NCBI GenBank assembly: GCA_018063485.1
Contig: JAGPBG010000141.1
Coordinates: 1-6,215 of the forward strand
Length of the DNA: 6,215 bases
Source: Cypionkella sp.
GTDB lineage: Bacteria > Pseudomonadota > Alphaproteobacteria > Rhodobacterales > Rhodobacteraceae
Reading direction: 5' to 3'
Positions 1 through 6,215 of this stretch are shown piece by piece. The notes under the pieces are model-generated. The model saw nothing but the letters and a program-made list of their open reading frames with translations. It was not told where the DNA came from and made no database searches. Made by a program: the position numbers and the translations under genes. Numbering within the stretch: position 1 is the first letter of the stretch; each line of letters starts with the position of its first letter.

Positions 1-1268
1 TCACTCATCGGCTGGAAATCCTTGGTAAATTCTGGCACGGCGGCCTTAACCGTGGCCATATCCCACGCCTTGCCAACCAAAGCCGCTTCAACTGCCGCCG
101 CGCGCTTGGGTATCCCCGCCATGCCGCCAAAAGCGATCCGCGCCGCACCGACTTTGCCACCCTCAATCGCAAGATTGAAACAGCCGCAAACGGCTGAAAT
201 ATCCTGATCGAACCGCTTCGACAGCTTGTAGCAGCGCAAATTTGGTGCCTGCACCGGAAAGGACACCCCCGCCACGAACTCGCCCTCGCGCCGATCCTGC
301 TTGCGATATTCGATGAAGAAATCCTCTAATGCCATCGCCCGCATCTCATCGCCGCGCCGCAGATGCAGCGTCGCCCCCAGAGCGATCAGGGCAGGCGGGC
401 CATCGCCAATCGGCGAACCATTGGCGATATTTCCCCCGATGGTGGCCGCGTTGCGCACCTGCACAGAGGCATAGCGGCGCAGCATTTGGGCGAATGACGG
501 AAGATGCGGCTGTATCGCCTCCATCAGTGCCGTGATCGTCACGCCCGCGCCGATATGAAACTGCCCGCCCGATTGTTCGATCTGCTGAAGGTCGCTCACG
601 CCGTTCAAGAACGCCACCGGGGACAGATCGCGTAACTGCTTGGTCACCCAAAGCCCCACATCTGTGGCCCCGGCGATCAGTGTGGCCTTGGGGTTGGCCA
701 GATACCATTCGGCCAGATCATCCGACGACCTTGGCCGAAAGGCCAATGGGTCTTGCGTAACTGTCACCGGCACGGCCTTGTCGGCCTTCATCCACACCGG
801 AACCGGGGCAGCCTCTGCCGCCTTCGCCGCGCGAATGATCGGCGCATAGCCGGTGCAACGGCAGAGATTGCCCGCAAGTGCCGTATCGTGATCCGTCTCG
901 CCATTGGCATGGGCAACCGCCATCGACACAACGAAACCCGGCGTGCAAAATCCGCATTGGCTGCCGTGATGCGCCACCATCTCGGCTTGCACGGGATGCA
1001 CCTCACCCTTTGGCCCGCAAATGCCCTCGACCGTTCGGATGGCTTTGCCGTCAATTTGCGGCAAGAACAGGATGCAGGCGTTCAGTGTCCGGCTTCCGGC
1101 GCCATCGGTGACCATCACCGTGCAAGCCCCGCAATCGCCCTCGTTGCAGCCCTCTTTGGTGCCGGTCAGTCCACGATTTTCGCGCAGCCAATCGAGAAGC
1201 GTCCGCGTGGCAGGTTCACCCGCAACGCAGACCGGCGTTCCGTTGAGCAGAAACGCTACTTCGGTCAT
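1..1268 (-). CDS. xdhA: Xanthine dehydrogenase small subunit XdhA, C-terminus cut by window edge
   Basis: Small subunit of bacterial xanthine dehydrogenase. It passes electrons from the molybdenum centre on XdhB through two 2Fe-2S clusters to FAD and NAD+ while hypoxanthine and xanthine are oxidised to urate in the cytoplasm. The 422 visible codons show a plant-type ferredoxin fold with C41, C46, C49 and C65 (CNEGDCGAC), then the second cluster domain with C105, C108, C136 and C138 (CGFCTPG and CRCTGY). The FAD-binding domain follows, with LIAGATDVG at 197-205 and [12 protein letters not shown] at 278-289. The flavoprotein C-terminal domain begins near residue 350. Family members are usually about 480-500 residues, so roughly the last 60-80 are off the left edge; the reading frame is open there. 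The ATG has AGGA six bases upstream (1275-1278). It diverges from dnaE, and xdhB would be expected next, outside the window. The alternative is a related xanthine- or CO-dehydrogenase-like flavoprotein, but the fused FeS-FAD order favours XdhA. Confidence 0.95.
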   Translation of the reverse strand, partial: MTEVAFLLNGTPVCVAGEPATRTLLDWLRENRGLTGTKEGCNEGDCGACTVMVTDGAGSRTLNACILFLPQIDGKAIRTVEGICGPKGEVHPVQAEMVAHHGSQCGFCTPGFVVSMAVAHANGETDHDTALAGNLCRCTGYAPIIRAAKAAEAAPVPVWMKADKAVPVTVTQDPLAFRPRSSDDLAEWYLANPKATLIAGATDVGLWVTKQLRDLSPVAFLNGVSDLQQIEQSGGQFHIGAGVTITALMEAIQPHLPSFAQMLRRYASVQVRNAATIGGNIANGSPIGDGPPALIALGATLHLRRGDEMRAMALEDFFIEYRKQDRREGEFVAGVSFPVQAPNLRCYKLSKRFDQDISAVCGCFNLAIEGGKVGAARIAFGGMAGIPKRAAAVEAALVGKAWDMATVKAAVPEFTKDFQPMS

Positions 1269-1498
1269 GTTTTATCCTGCCGCGGTCTCCCCGTGTTGGC
1301 CCAGTGCAGCCCCACCCGATGCGGCGGAAAGCGAGGTCTGCGGCCTTTTGGCTTGTTGCCTTTATTATGATCTTAGTGAAGCCTGCGGTGCTGGTTCTGG
1401 CAAGAACTATCTTTCGCGTCAAACGGAAAGCTGTTTCGTGTTTCCGCTGGAAATCGCAGTCTCTTCCCCTGCGGTCAAGCCTTGGTTAGGGTGCCCCC
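1269..1498. promoter_or_regulatory. Divergent spacer between xdhA and dnaE
   Basis: These 230 bases must carry the start signals of both divergent genes. At the xdhA end there is AGGA at 1275-1278 (minus), six bases from its ATG. At the dnaE end there is AGGG at 1488-1491 (plus), seven bases from its ATG. A TATGAT hexamer at 1366-1371 (plus) resembles a -10 element, and TTGACG at 1417-1422 (minus) resembles a -35 element, but neither has a good partner at 16-18 bases, so I do not assign a promoter. Open frames through here are short and lack a convincing ribosome binding site. The small inverted repeats at 1421-1453 are listed separately. Confidence 0.5.
1421..1453 (+). repeat. Overlapping short inverted repeats ahead of dnaE
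   Basis: Three arrangements share the same bases. CGGAAA (1424-1429) is complementary to TTTCCG (1441-1446). GAAA (1426-1429) pairs with TTTC (1434-1437) around a GCTG loop, and can be extended outward with a single bulge. TTTCC (1441-1445) pairs with GGAAA (1449-1453) around a three-base spacer, a perfect 13-base inverted repeat. Because TTTCCG can pair on either side, the folds exclude one another. The cluster ends 45 bases before the dnaE ATG, so it could be an operator or part of the mRNA leader. No function can be shown from sequence, and arms of 5-6 bases can arise by chance. Confidence 0.35.
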
Positions 1499-4400
1499 AT
1501 GAGCACCCCCCGATTCATACATCTGCGCACCCATACCGAACATTCGCTTTTGGAAGGCGCGGTTCCGGTCAAGGCGCTGATTGATCTTTGCGTCAAATCC
1601 ACCATGCCCGCCGTGGCGGTGACAGATAGTAATAACCTCTTTGCCGCATTGGAATTTTCCGTGCTGGCCAAGGATGCGGGCCTGCAACCAATTGTAGGCT
1701 GCCAGATCAGCCTTGCCCATGATCCGGCAGGCCAGGGCGAGAAAATCCGTCTGCCCGCGCCGGTGGTTTTGCTGGCCCAGAACGAAGCCGGTTACAAGAA
1801 CCTGATGAAGTTGAACTCGTGCCTTTATATCGACAAGGGCGGAGCACTTACTCAGGTCACGGTTGACGAGCTTTGCGCCCATTCGGAAGGCTTGATCTGC
1901 CTGACCGGTGGGCCTGACGGGCCTTTGGGCCGTTTCTTTCAGGCCGGGCAGGGGGCCAGGGCGCATGCCCTTGCGACGCGGCTGGCCGGGGCTTTCCGCA
2001 ACCGGCTTTATGTCGAGTTGCAACGCCATCCAGGACCGGGCGGGGCCATGCCTGCCGCAGAATCCAGCTCCGAGCGCGGCATGATCGAACTCGCCTATGA
2101 CATGGCCCTGCCGCTGGTGGCGACCAATGATGTCTACTTCCCCAAATCCTCGATGTATGAGGCGCATGACGCCCTGATCTGCATTGCCGAAGGTGCCTAT
2201 ATTGACCAACAACAACCGCGCAGGCGCCTGACTCCGCAGCATTATTTCAAATCCGAATCCGAGATGGCGGCGCTGTTTGCCGACCTCCCCGAGGCATTGG
2301 AGAACACGGTCGAGATCGCCCACCGCTGCGCCTTTGGCGTCTATAAACGCGCGCCGATCCTGCCGAAATTCGCCGATGACGAGGTGAACGAGCTGCGCCG
2401 CGCCGCCAATGCCGGCCTGCAAGCCCGCCTTGCCGTGATCCCGCATGCGGTAACGCCCCAAGACTATCAGGCGCGTCTCGATTTCGAGTTGGGCATCATC
2501 GAAAAGATGGGCTTCCCCGGATATTTCCTGATCGTGGCCGATTTCATCAAATGGGCCAAGGATCAGGGCATCCCGGTTGGACCGGGGCGCGGCTCGGGTG
2601 CAGGCTCGCTGGTGGCGTATGCCCTCACGATCACCGACCTTGACCCCCTGCGCTATGCGTTGCTGTTCGAACGCTTCCTGAACCCCGAGCGCGTCTCGAT
2701 GCCCGACTTCGACATCGATTTCTGCATGGACCGCCGCGAAGAGGTGATCCGCTATGTCCAGGCCAAATACGGCCGCGACAAGGTGGGCCAGATCATCACC
2801 TTCGGAGCACTCTTGTCCAAGGCCGCTGTGCGCGATGTCGGCCGGGTGCTGCAAATGCCCTACGGTCAGGTCGACCGCCTGTCCAAGATGATCCCCGTTG
2901 AAGGGGTGAAACCGGTTTCGATCACCAAAGCCTTGGCCGATGAACCCCGCCTGCGCGAAGCCGCCCGCGAAGAGGTCGTCGCCCGCCTGCTGAACTACGG
3001 CGCGCAACTCGAGGGACTTTACCGCAATGCCTCCACCCATGCCGCCGGTGTGGTGATCGGCGACCGGCCCTTGGATGAACTGGTCCCGCTCTACCAAGAC
3101 CCGAAATCCGACATGCCCGCGACCCAGTTCAACATGAAATGGGTGGAAGCGGCGGGGCTGGTAAAATTCGACTTTCTCGGCCTGAAAACCCTGACGGTGA
3201 TCCAATCCGCGCTGGATCTTTTGCGCCTGCGCGGCGTCGATATTGATATATCGCTGATCCCGCTCGACGATAAACCCAGCTATGAGCTTTACGCCAGCGC
3301 CAAAACCGTTGCGGTGTTTCAGGTGGAATCCTCGGGTATGATGGACGCCCTGCGGCGCATGAAGCCCACTTGCATCGAGGATATCGTGGCGCTGGTGGCG
3401 CTGTACCGTCCCGGTCCGATGGAGAACATTCCAACCTATTGCGAAGTGAAGAACGGGTTGCGCGATCTGGAATCCATCCACCCCACCATCGACCATATCC
3501 TCGCCGAAACCCAAGGTATCATCGTTTATCAAGAACAGGTGATGCAAATCGCTCAGGTGATGGCGGGCTATAGCCTTGGCGGCGCCGATCTGTTGCGCCG
3601 TGCGATGGGTAAGAAGATCGCCGCCGAGATGGCCAAGGAGCGCCCAAAATTCGTCGAAGGCGCGGCGAAAACCCATAATGTGCCAAAGGAAAAGGCTGGC
3701 GAAGTCTTTGACCTGTTGGAGAAATTCGCCAACTACGGCTTCAACAAATCCCACGCCGCAGCCTATGCGGTGGTCAGCTATCAAACCGCCTATCTGAAGG
3801 CCAATTACCCGGTCGAATTCATGGCCGGGGTGATGAATTGCGATATTCATCTGACCGACAAACTCGCCGTCTACAAACGCGAGGTTGACAAGCTGGGCAT
3901 CAAGACCGTCGCCCCCTGCGTCAACGCCTCGCTTGCGACCTTCACCGTCCGCGACGGCGCTGTGGTTTATGCACTTGGCGCGCTGAAAGGCGTCGGTGTC
4001 GAGGCGATGAAGCTGATCACCGAGGCGCGCGGCGACAAAGCCTTTGCCACCCTCTTCGATCTTGCCCGTCGCGCCGATCTGAAACGCGTGGGCAAACGAC
4101 CGATGGAAATGCTTGCCCGCGCCGGGGGTTTTGATGCGCTGAACCCCAATCGCGCCCAGGTGTTCGAGGCGCTGGATGCGCTGGTCGCCTATTCGGCGGC
4201 GATCCATGAGGCGAAATCGTCCAATCAAGTCAGCCTGTTTGGCGAGGCGGGGGCGGATATTCCCGAACCGCGGCTGCCGTTCCGGGATGATTGGCTGCCC
4301 ATAGAGCGCCTGACCCATGAACATCAGGCGATCGGATTTTACCTCTCGGGTCACCCGCTGGATGACTACATGCCGGCTTTGCGGCGCCGCGAGGTGAAAA

Positions 4401-4927
4401 CCCTGACCGAGATCACGGCGCTGGCCGAACGCGGCCCACTGGTGGCGAAACTCGCAGGCTCGGTGTCGTCCAAGCAGGAAAAGAAATCGGCCAAGGGCAA
4501 CCGTTTTGCCTTCGTGCAGCTTTCCGATCCGACCGGGCTTTATGAGGTGACGGTGTTTTCCGATACGCTGGAGGCTGCGCGCGACAACCTGGAGCCGGGC
4601 AAGAATGTGGTGCTGACGGTCGAGGCAACGCTGGAGGGCGAAACCCTGAAACTGCTGGCCCGTGCCGCCCAGCCGATTGATCAGGTCGCCGATCAGGCCG
4701 GCGCGCAAGACCTGCGCATCCATCTGAACAAACCCGAGGCGGTGGGGTCGCTTGCTGCGCTTCTGACGCGGGTGGAAGGGCGCAACCGAGCAAGGATCAT
4801 CCTGTGTGTGCCCGATGATCAAGGCCGCGAGATAGATCTGATCCTGCCCAACCCCTATCCGGTGAACGCCCAGATCAAGGGCGCGATCAAGGCGATGCAA
4901 GGCGTAGTGCTGGTGGAAGAGGTCTGA
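1499..4927 (+). CDS. dnaE: DNA polymerase III subunit alpha (replicative polymerase)
   Basis: Catalytic subunit of the replicative DNA polymerase III holoenzyme, 1142 residues against about 1160 in E. coli, so complete. Order: N-terminal PHP domain (about 1-270, HLRTHTEHS at 8-16), then the C-family polymerase core with [10 protein letters not shown] at 361-370, the catalytic pair D403 and D405 in PDFDIDF, and the third aspartate D558 in KFDFLGL. A helix-hairpin-helix-like segment (LGALKGVG) lies at 826-833. QVSLF at 910-914 matches the internal beta-clamp-binding motif, an OB fold spans about 981-1056, and the C-terminal domain binds tau in this family. In the PHP motif R10 replaces the second histidine of the usual HxH pair, as in E. 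coli, so this PHP domain is probably not a working nuclease and proofreading would rely on separate DnaQ (inference). Start: ATG with AGGG seven bases upstream. No intein, frameshift or insertion is visible. DnaE2/ImuC is unlikely because the clamp motif and C-terminal region are of the DnaE1 type. Confidence 0.99.
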   Translation: MSTPRFIHLRTHTEHSLLEGAVPVKALIDLCVKSTMPAVAVTDSNNLFAALEFSVLAKDAGLQPIVGCQISLAHDPAGQGEKIRLPAPVVLLAQNEAGYKNLMKLNSCLYIDKGGALTQVTVDELCAHSEGLICLTGGPDGPLGRFFQAGQGARAHALATRLAGAFRNRLYVELQRHPGPGGAMPAAESSSERGMIELAYDMALPLVATNDVYFPKSSMYEAHDALICIAEGAYIDQQQPRRRLTPQHYFKSESEMAALFADLPEALENTVEIAHRCAFGVYKRAPILPKFADDEVNELRRAANAGLQARLAVIPHAVTPQDYQARLDFELGIIEKMGFPGYFLIVADFIKWAKDQGIPVGPGRGSGAGSLVAYALTITDLDPLRYALLFERFLNPERVSMPDFDIDFCMDRREEVIRYVQAKYGRDKVGQIITFGALLSKAAVRDVGRVLQMPYGQVDRLSKMIPVEGVKPVSITKALADEPRLREAAREEVVARLLNYGAQLEGLYRNASTHAAGVVIGDRPLDELVPLYQDPKSDMPATQFNMKWVEAAGLVKFDFLGLKTLTVIQSALDLLRLRGVDIDISLIPLDDKPSYELYASAKTVAVFQVESSGMMDALRRMKPTCIEDIVALVALYRPGPMENIPTYCEVKNGLRDLESIHPTIDHILAETQGIIVYQEQVMQIAQVMAGYSLGGADLLRRAMGKKIAAEMAKERPKFVEGAAKTHNVPKEKAGEVFDLLEKFANYGFNKSHAAAYAVVSYQTAYLKANYPVEFMAGVMNCDIHLTDKLAVYKREVDKLGIKTVAPCVNASLATFTVRDGAVVYALGALKGVGVEAMKLITEARGDKAFATLFDLARRADLKRVGKRPMEMLARAGGFDALNPNRAQVFEALDALVAYSAAIHEAKSSNQVSLFGEAGADIPEPRLPFRDDWLPIERLTHEHQAIGFYLSGHPLDDYMPALRRREVKTLTEITALAERGPLVAKLAGSVSSKQEKKSAKGNRFAFVQLSDPTGLYEVTVFSDTLEAARDNLEPGKNVVLTVEATLEGETLKLLARAAQPIDQVADQAGAQDLRIHLNKPEAVGSLAALLTRVEGRNRARIILCVPDDQGREIDLILPNPYPVNAQIKGAIKAMQGVVLVEEV

Positions 4928-5037
4928 TCAGGCGGCTCGCGGCGTGATCTGATTGCGCGCCTGCGGCGCAAGCCGATAAGCGCTGACGCGCGAGGGCCTT
5001 CGGCCAAGAGGGATTGCCCCGATGGCAGGAGAGCAAA
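4928..5037. terminator. Convergent spacer with two short GC hairpins, possible two-way terminator
   Basis: dnaE ends at 4927 and the membrane-protein gene arrives from the other side, ending at 5038, so transcripts converge here. TTGCGC (4953-4958) pairs with GCGCAA (4966-4971) around a seven-base loop. GGCC (4995-4998) pairs with GGCC (5002-5005) around TTC. Neither stem is followed by a run of T on either strand, so neither is a classical intrinsic terminator. The placement suggests termination, but the sequence does not prove it, and Rho-dependent termination is equally possible. Confidence 0.3.
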
Positions 5038-5709
5038 CTAGCGGCGGCGAAATCCCCGGCTGAACGGCGCATGAATGAGGAACATCCCGGTGACGGTCAG
5101 CGCCGCCGTGATCAGCCAGCCCTTTGTCGCCTCGGGCCGGATCACCGCGATCAGCATCACCAGCGTGGCATAGCCCACCGCCTCGACCAGCCAGATGGCC
5201 CAGATCCCTGCAGCGCTGTTGCGCACGCGCCCGGCCACCAGCATCATTGCCAGATGGGCCGCCGCCGCCACCGTGGCAAACCCCAGCACCACGGCAAAGC
5301 CCTGTTGCTCTATCGGCTCATAAGTCAGAAATGCCAAAACCAGCGCCAAAGAGGTTGCCATCACCAGCGCCTTGCGCCCTTCGCGCTGTCCAAAACCAAA
5401 GCTGCGATCGGCCCCGGTCAAAAACCACCACCCCAGCGCGCCCATTCCGGCAAATGGCAGCATTTCGCTGCGCGCAAAATCCAGCATCTCACCCGCGCCG
5501 ATCCCTGAGCGCCAGCGCAACGCCACCCCTGCCGCCAGCAAACACAGCCCCACCCGCAAAGCATCGGCCCAACCGGGCAGGGGCGTCGAGATCAGCCGCG
5601 GCAAGACGATCACCCCCAGCGCCACCAGCGCCACAACATCCGATCCCTCGGCTAGCCCATAAGGCAGGATCAAAGCCACCAGTGCCCCAAAAACCCTCAT
5701 CCAACCCAT
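5038..5709 (-). CDS. Hypothetical multi-pass inner membrane protein
   Basis: I do not recognise this 223-residue protein. It is strongly hydrophobic, with about eight likely membrane helices near residues 5-20, 25-41, 50-65, 83-98, 113-130, 137-159, 167-190 and 197-214. The basic tail SRGFRRR suggests a cytoplasmic C-terminus. Between helices 4 and 5 is a polar loop, ADRSFGFGQREGRK (100-113), the longest hydrophilic stretch. No catalytic, cofactor or transporter signature is visible. The start is uncertain: the upstream AGGG (5711-5714) lies one base from the ATG at 5709, too close, but ten bases from an in-frame ATG at 5700 (residue 4), which may be the true start. A stop codon in frame lies just upstream (5713-5715). 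It sits downstream of slyX on the same strand, 106 bases apart, and converges on dnaE. The opposite strand is also open here, but that frame is proline- and serine-rich and looks like a shadow. Confidence 0.82.
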   Translation of the reverse strand: MGWMRVFGALVALILPYGLAEGSDVVALVALGVIVLPRLISTPLPGWADALRVGLCLLAAGVALRWRSGIGAGEMLDFARSEMLPFAGMGALGWWFLTGADRSFGFGQREGRKALVMATSLALVLAFLTYEPIEQQGFAVVLGFATVAAAAHLAMMLVAGRVRNSAAGIWAIWLVEAVGYATLVMLIAVIRPEATKGWLITAALTVTGMFLIHAPFSRGFRRR

Positions 5710-5815
5710 GCCCTAAAACCGGTCCAGAATGTGCATCCTCATCGCCTGAATATTCCTCGGGTGTCAGTGGATATGCCGCTTTGAACATCCGCTGCCCCCC
5801 CAAAAAAAGCCGCCC
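5710..5815 (-). other. Spacer between slyX and the membrane-protein gene
   Basis: This 106-base stretch is less GC-rich than its surroundings in the part nearest the membrane-protein gene. It contains a run of seven C and seven A (5795-5808 on the plus strand), read as T7 then G7 on the minus strand just after slyX. An ATG at 5788-5786 (minus) opens a frame reading MFKAAYPLTPEEYSGDEDAH that overlaps the next gene in a different frame. I see no clear promoter. Confidence 0.4.
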
Positions 5816-5831
5816 TCACCAATGCGGTGGC
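5802..5831 (-). terminator. Possible weak intrinsic terminator at the end of slyX
   Basis: Reading the minus strand, GCCACC (from 5831) can pair with GGT and GGC, with a three-base bulge and a GCATT loop. The stem is followed by GGC and then seven T (5808-5802). The slyX stop codon at 5816-5818 falls inside the stem. The T run supports termination, but the stem is imperfect, so some read-through into the membrane-protein gene is plausible. Confidence 0.3.
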
Positions 5832-6019
5832 CTTTGATCGGCCAGCGGGATCGCGCCGGTTCCGTCACTCTCGCGCTCGGCCTCGCGCTCGGCCAATAGC
5901 TGGGTCAACCGCAACAGCCGATCCAAGTCGCGCCCTTGCCGCGCCACCACATCCGACAGGTCTTCTACTGCGCGGATCAGATGCGCGATCCGCTCTTCCA
6001 AAGCCTCGATTTGCTGCAT
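5816..6019 (-). CDS. slyX: SlyX family protein
   Basis: Small SlyX-family protein of 67 residues, close to the 70 or so of the E. coli protein. The molecular role of the family is not established. Residues 1-50 form a probable coiled coil with hydrophobic positions such as I4, L7, I11, L14, V18, L21, V25, L32, L35 and L42, consistent with an oligomer. The C-terminus DQRPPHW carries the conserved proline-proline-histidine-aromatic ending of SlyX (PPHY in most members, W67 here). I chose the ATG at 6019 because it has AGGGGG four bases upstream (6024-6029) and because the frame opens directly into the coiled coil. A longer version from 6064 would add 15 residues (RNLRGTGLPISGGG) that do not look like SlyX. 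Residues 43-50 (AEREAERE) come from a perfect 12-base tandem duplication. It diverges from hisS and may be co-transcribed with the membrane-protein gene downstream. Confidence 0.88.
   Translation of the reverse strand: MQQIEALEERIAHLIRAVEDLSDVVARQGRDLDRLLRLTQLLAEREAERESDGTGAIPLADQRPPHW
5870..5893. repeat. Perfect 12-base tandem duplication inside slyX
   Basis: The unit CTCGCGCTCGGC occurs twice back to back (5870-5881 and 5882-5893). On the coding strand each copy encodes AERE, giving AEREAERE at residues 43-50 of SlyX. Twelve bases keep the frame, so copy number could change without breaking the protein. It lies where the coiled coil passes into the disordered tail. Confidence 0.85.
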
Positions 6020-6147
6020 TCCGCCCCCTGAAATTGGTAGTCCCGTGCCGCGCAGGTTGCGCATAGCTTTTGTCTACGTCCAAACGCTTGCCGCCCCGCG
6101 CCCCATCCGATAGAGGAAACCCGAGCAAAAGCGAAGGCTGAACCAGC
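6020..6147. promoter_or_regulatory. Divergent spacer between slyX and hisS
   Basis: These 128 bases must hold the start signals for both divergent genes. On the plus strand GAAGG (6133-6137) lies ten bases before the hisS ATG, a rather long spacing. On the minus strand AGGGGG (6024-6029) precedes slyX. I see no -35/-10 pair with normal spacing in either direction, and no T-box or other riboswitch-like leader could be recognised. Confidence 0.4.
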
Positions 6148-6215
6148 ATGGCACAGGACAAACCTACCCGCCGCCCCCGCGCCGAAACCCCCAAAGGGTT
6201 CCGCGATTATTTCGG
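6148..6215 (+). CDS. hisS: Histidine-tRNA ligase, N-terminal fragment cut by window edge
   Basis: Only the first 22 codons are inside the window: a basic lead (MAQDKPTRRPRAE) followed by TPKGFRDYF and the first two bases of a glycine codon. The PKGFRDYFG stretch matches the conserved N-terminal segment of class II histidyl-tRNA synthetase (P-[RK]-G-x-x-D), which charges tRNA-His with histidine in the cytoplasm. The ATG at 6148 has GAAGG ten bases upstream, and the catalytic motifs would all lie beyond the right edge. Alphaproteobacteria often carry hisZ and hisG downstream; HisZ, the ATP-phosphoribosyltransferase regulatory subunit, is a HisS paralogue and is the main alternative, but this N-terminal sequence and the solo divergent start fit HisS better. 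Confidence 0.9.
   Translation, partial: MAQDKPTRRPRAETPKGFRDYF

Noticed and set aside
753..1370. A plus-strand open frame of 205 codons opposite xdhA, and a similar one at 1021-1584
   Set aside because: They lie antisense to a well-supported xdhA with two intact iron-sulphur motifs and show no domain-like sequence; the second also runs into dnaE in the wrong frame.
1304..1489. A 61-codon plus-strand frame in the xdhA-dnaE spacer with one hydrophobic stretch
   Set aside because: GTG start with no clear ribosome binding site, no recognisable similarity, and the hydrophobic stretch is not enough to support a gene.
1475..4900. A minus-strand open frame of 1141 codons covering nearly all of dnaE
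   Set aside because: It is codon-aligned antisense to a complete dnaE, begins with TTG without a ribosome binding site, and its His, Gln, Arg and Gly-rich composition is that of a shadow frame. Its openness follows from dnaE lacking TTA, CTA and TCA codons.
5124..5837. A plus-strand open frame of 237 codons opposite the membrane-protein gene
   Set aside because: Its protein is a low-complexity mix rich in Pro, Ser, Ala and Arg, typical of the antisense of a GC-rich hydrophobic gene, and it also overlaps the 3' end of slyX.
6020..6064. A longer slyX starting at 6064
   Set aside because: The added 15 residues are not SlyX-like, and the ATG at 6019 has a much better placed purine-rich ribosome binding site.
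5865..6194. A minus-strand frame of 109 codons overlapping slyX and the start of hisS
   Set aside because: It reads through slyX in another frame and across the hisS start, and its sequence shows no domain.

Overview
The window reads as an ordinary chromosomal segment of an alphaproteobacterium, most likely of the Rhodobacteraceae. That placement is inferred from the high GC content, the codon choice (the large dnaE gene uses no TTA, CTA or TCA codons) and the recognisable sequences of DnaE, XdhA, SlyX and HisS. I could not run a database search.

Layout from left to right. Positions 3-1268 (minus) hold the N-terminal 422 codons of the xanthine dehydrogenase small subunit, XdhA, which runs off the left edge. 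A 230-base divergent spacer (1269-1498) carries the start signals of xdhA and of dnaE, plus a cluster of small inverted repeats just before dnaE. Positions 1499-4927 (plus) hold a complete replicative DNA polymerase III alpha subunit, dnaE. A 110-base convergent spacer (4928-5037) has two short GC hairpins. Positions 5038-5709 (minus) encode a hydrophobic protein with about eight membrane segments that I do not recognise. A spacer of about 106 bases follows. Positions 5816-6019 (minus) encode a short SlyX-family coiled-coil protein. A 128-base divergent spacer (6020-6147) leads into hisS (plus), of which only the first 22 codons are present.

The genes do not form one pathway. dnaE and hisS are housekeeping genes for replication and translation, xdhA is the first gene of a purine catabolic locus read away from dnaE, and slyX and the membrane protein lie in line on the minus strand and may be co-transcribed.

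I found no mobile element, CRISPR array, tRNA, rRNA or defence-type system, and nothing that amounts to a new biological system. The points worth a second look are modest: the alternative hairpins ahead of dnaE, the unassigned membrane protein with its ambiguous start, an in-frame 12-base tandem duplication in slyX, and the neighbourhood of dnaE.
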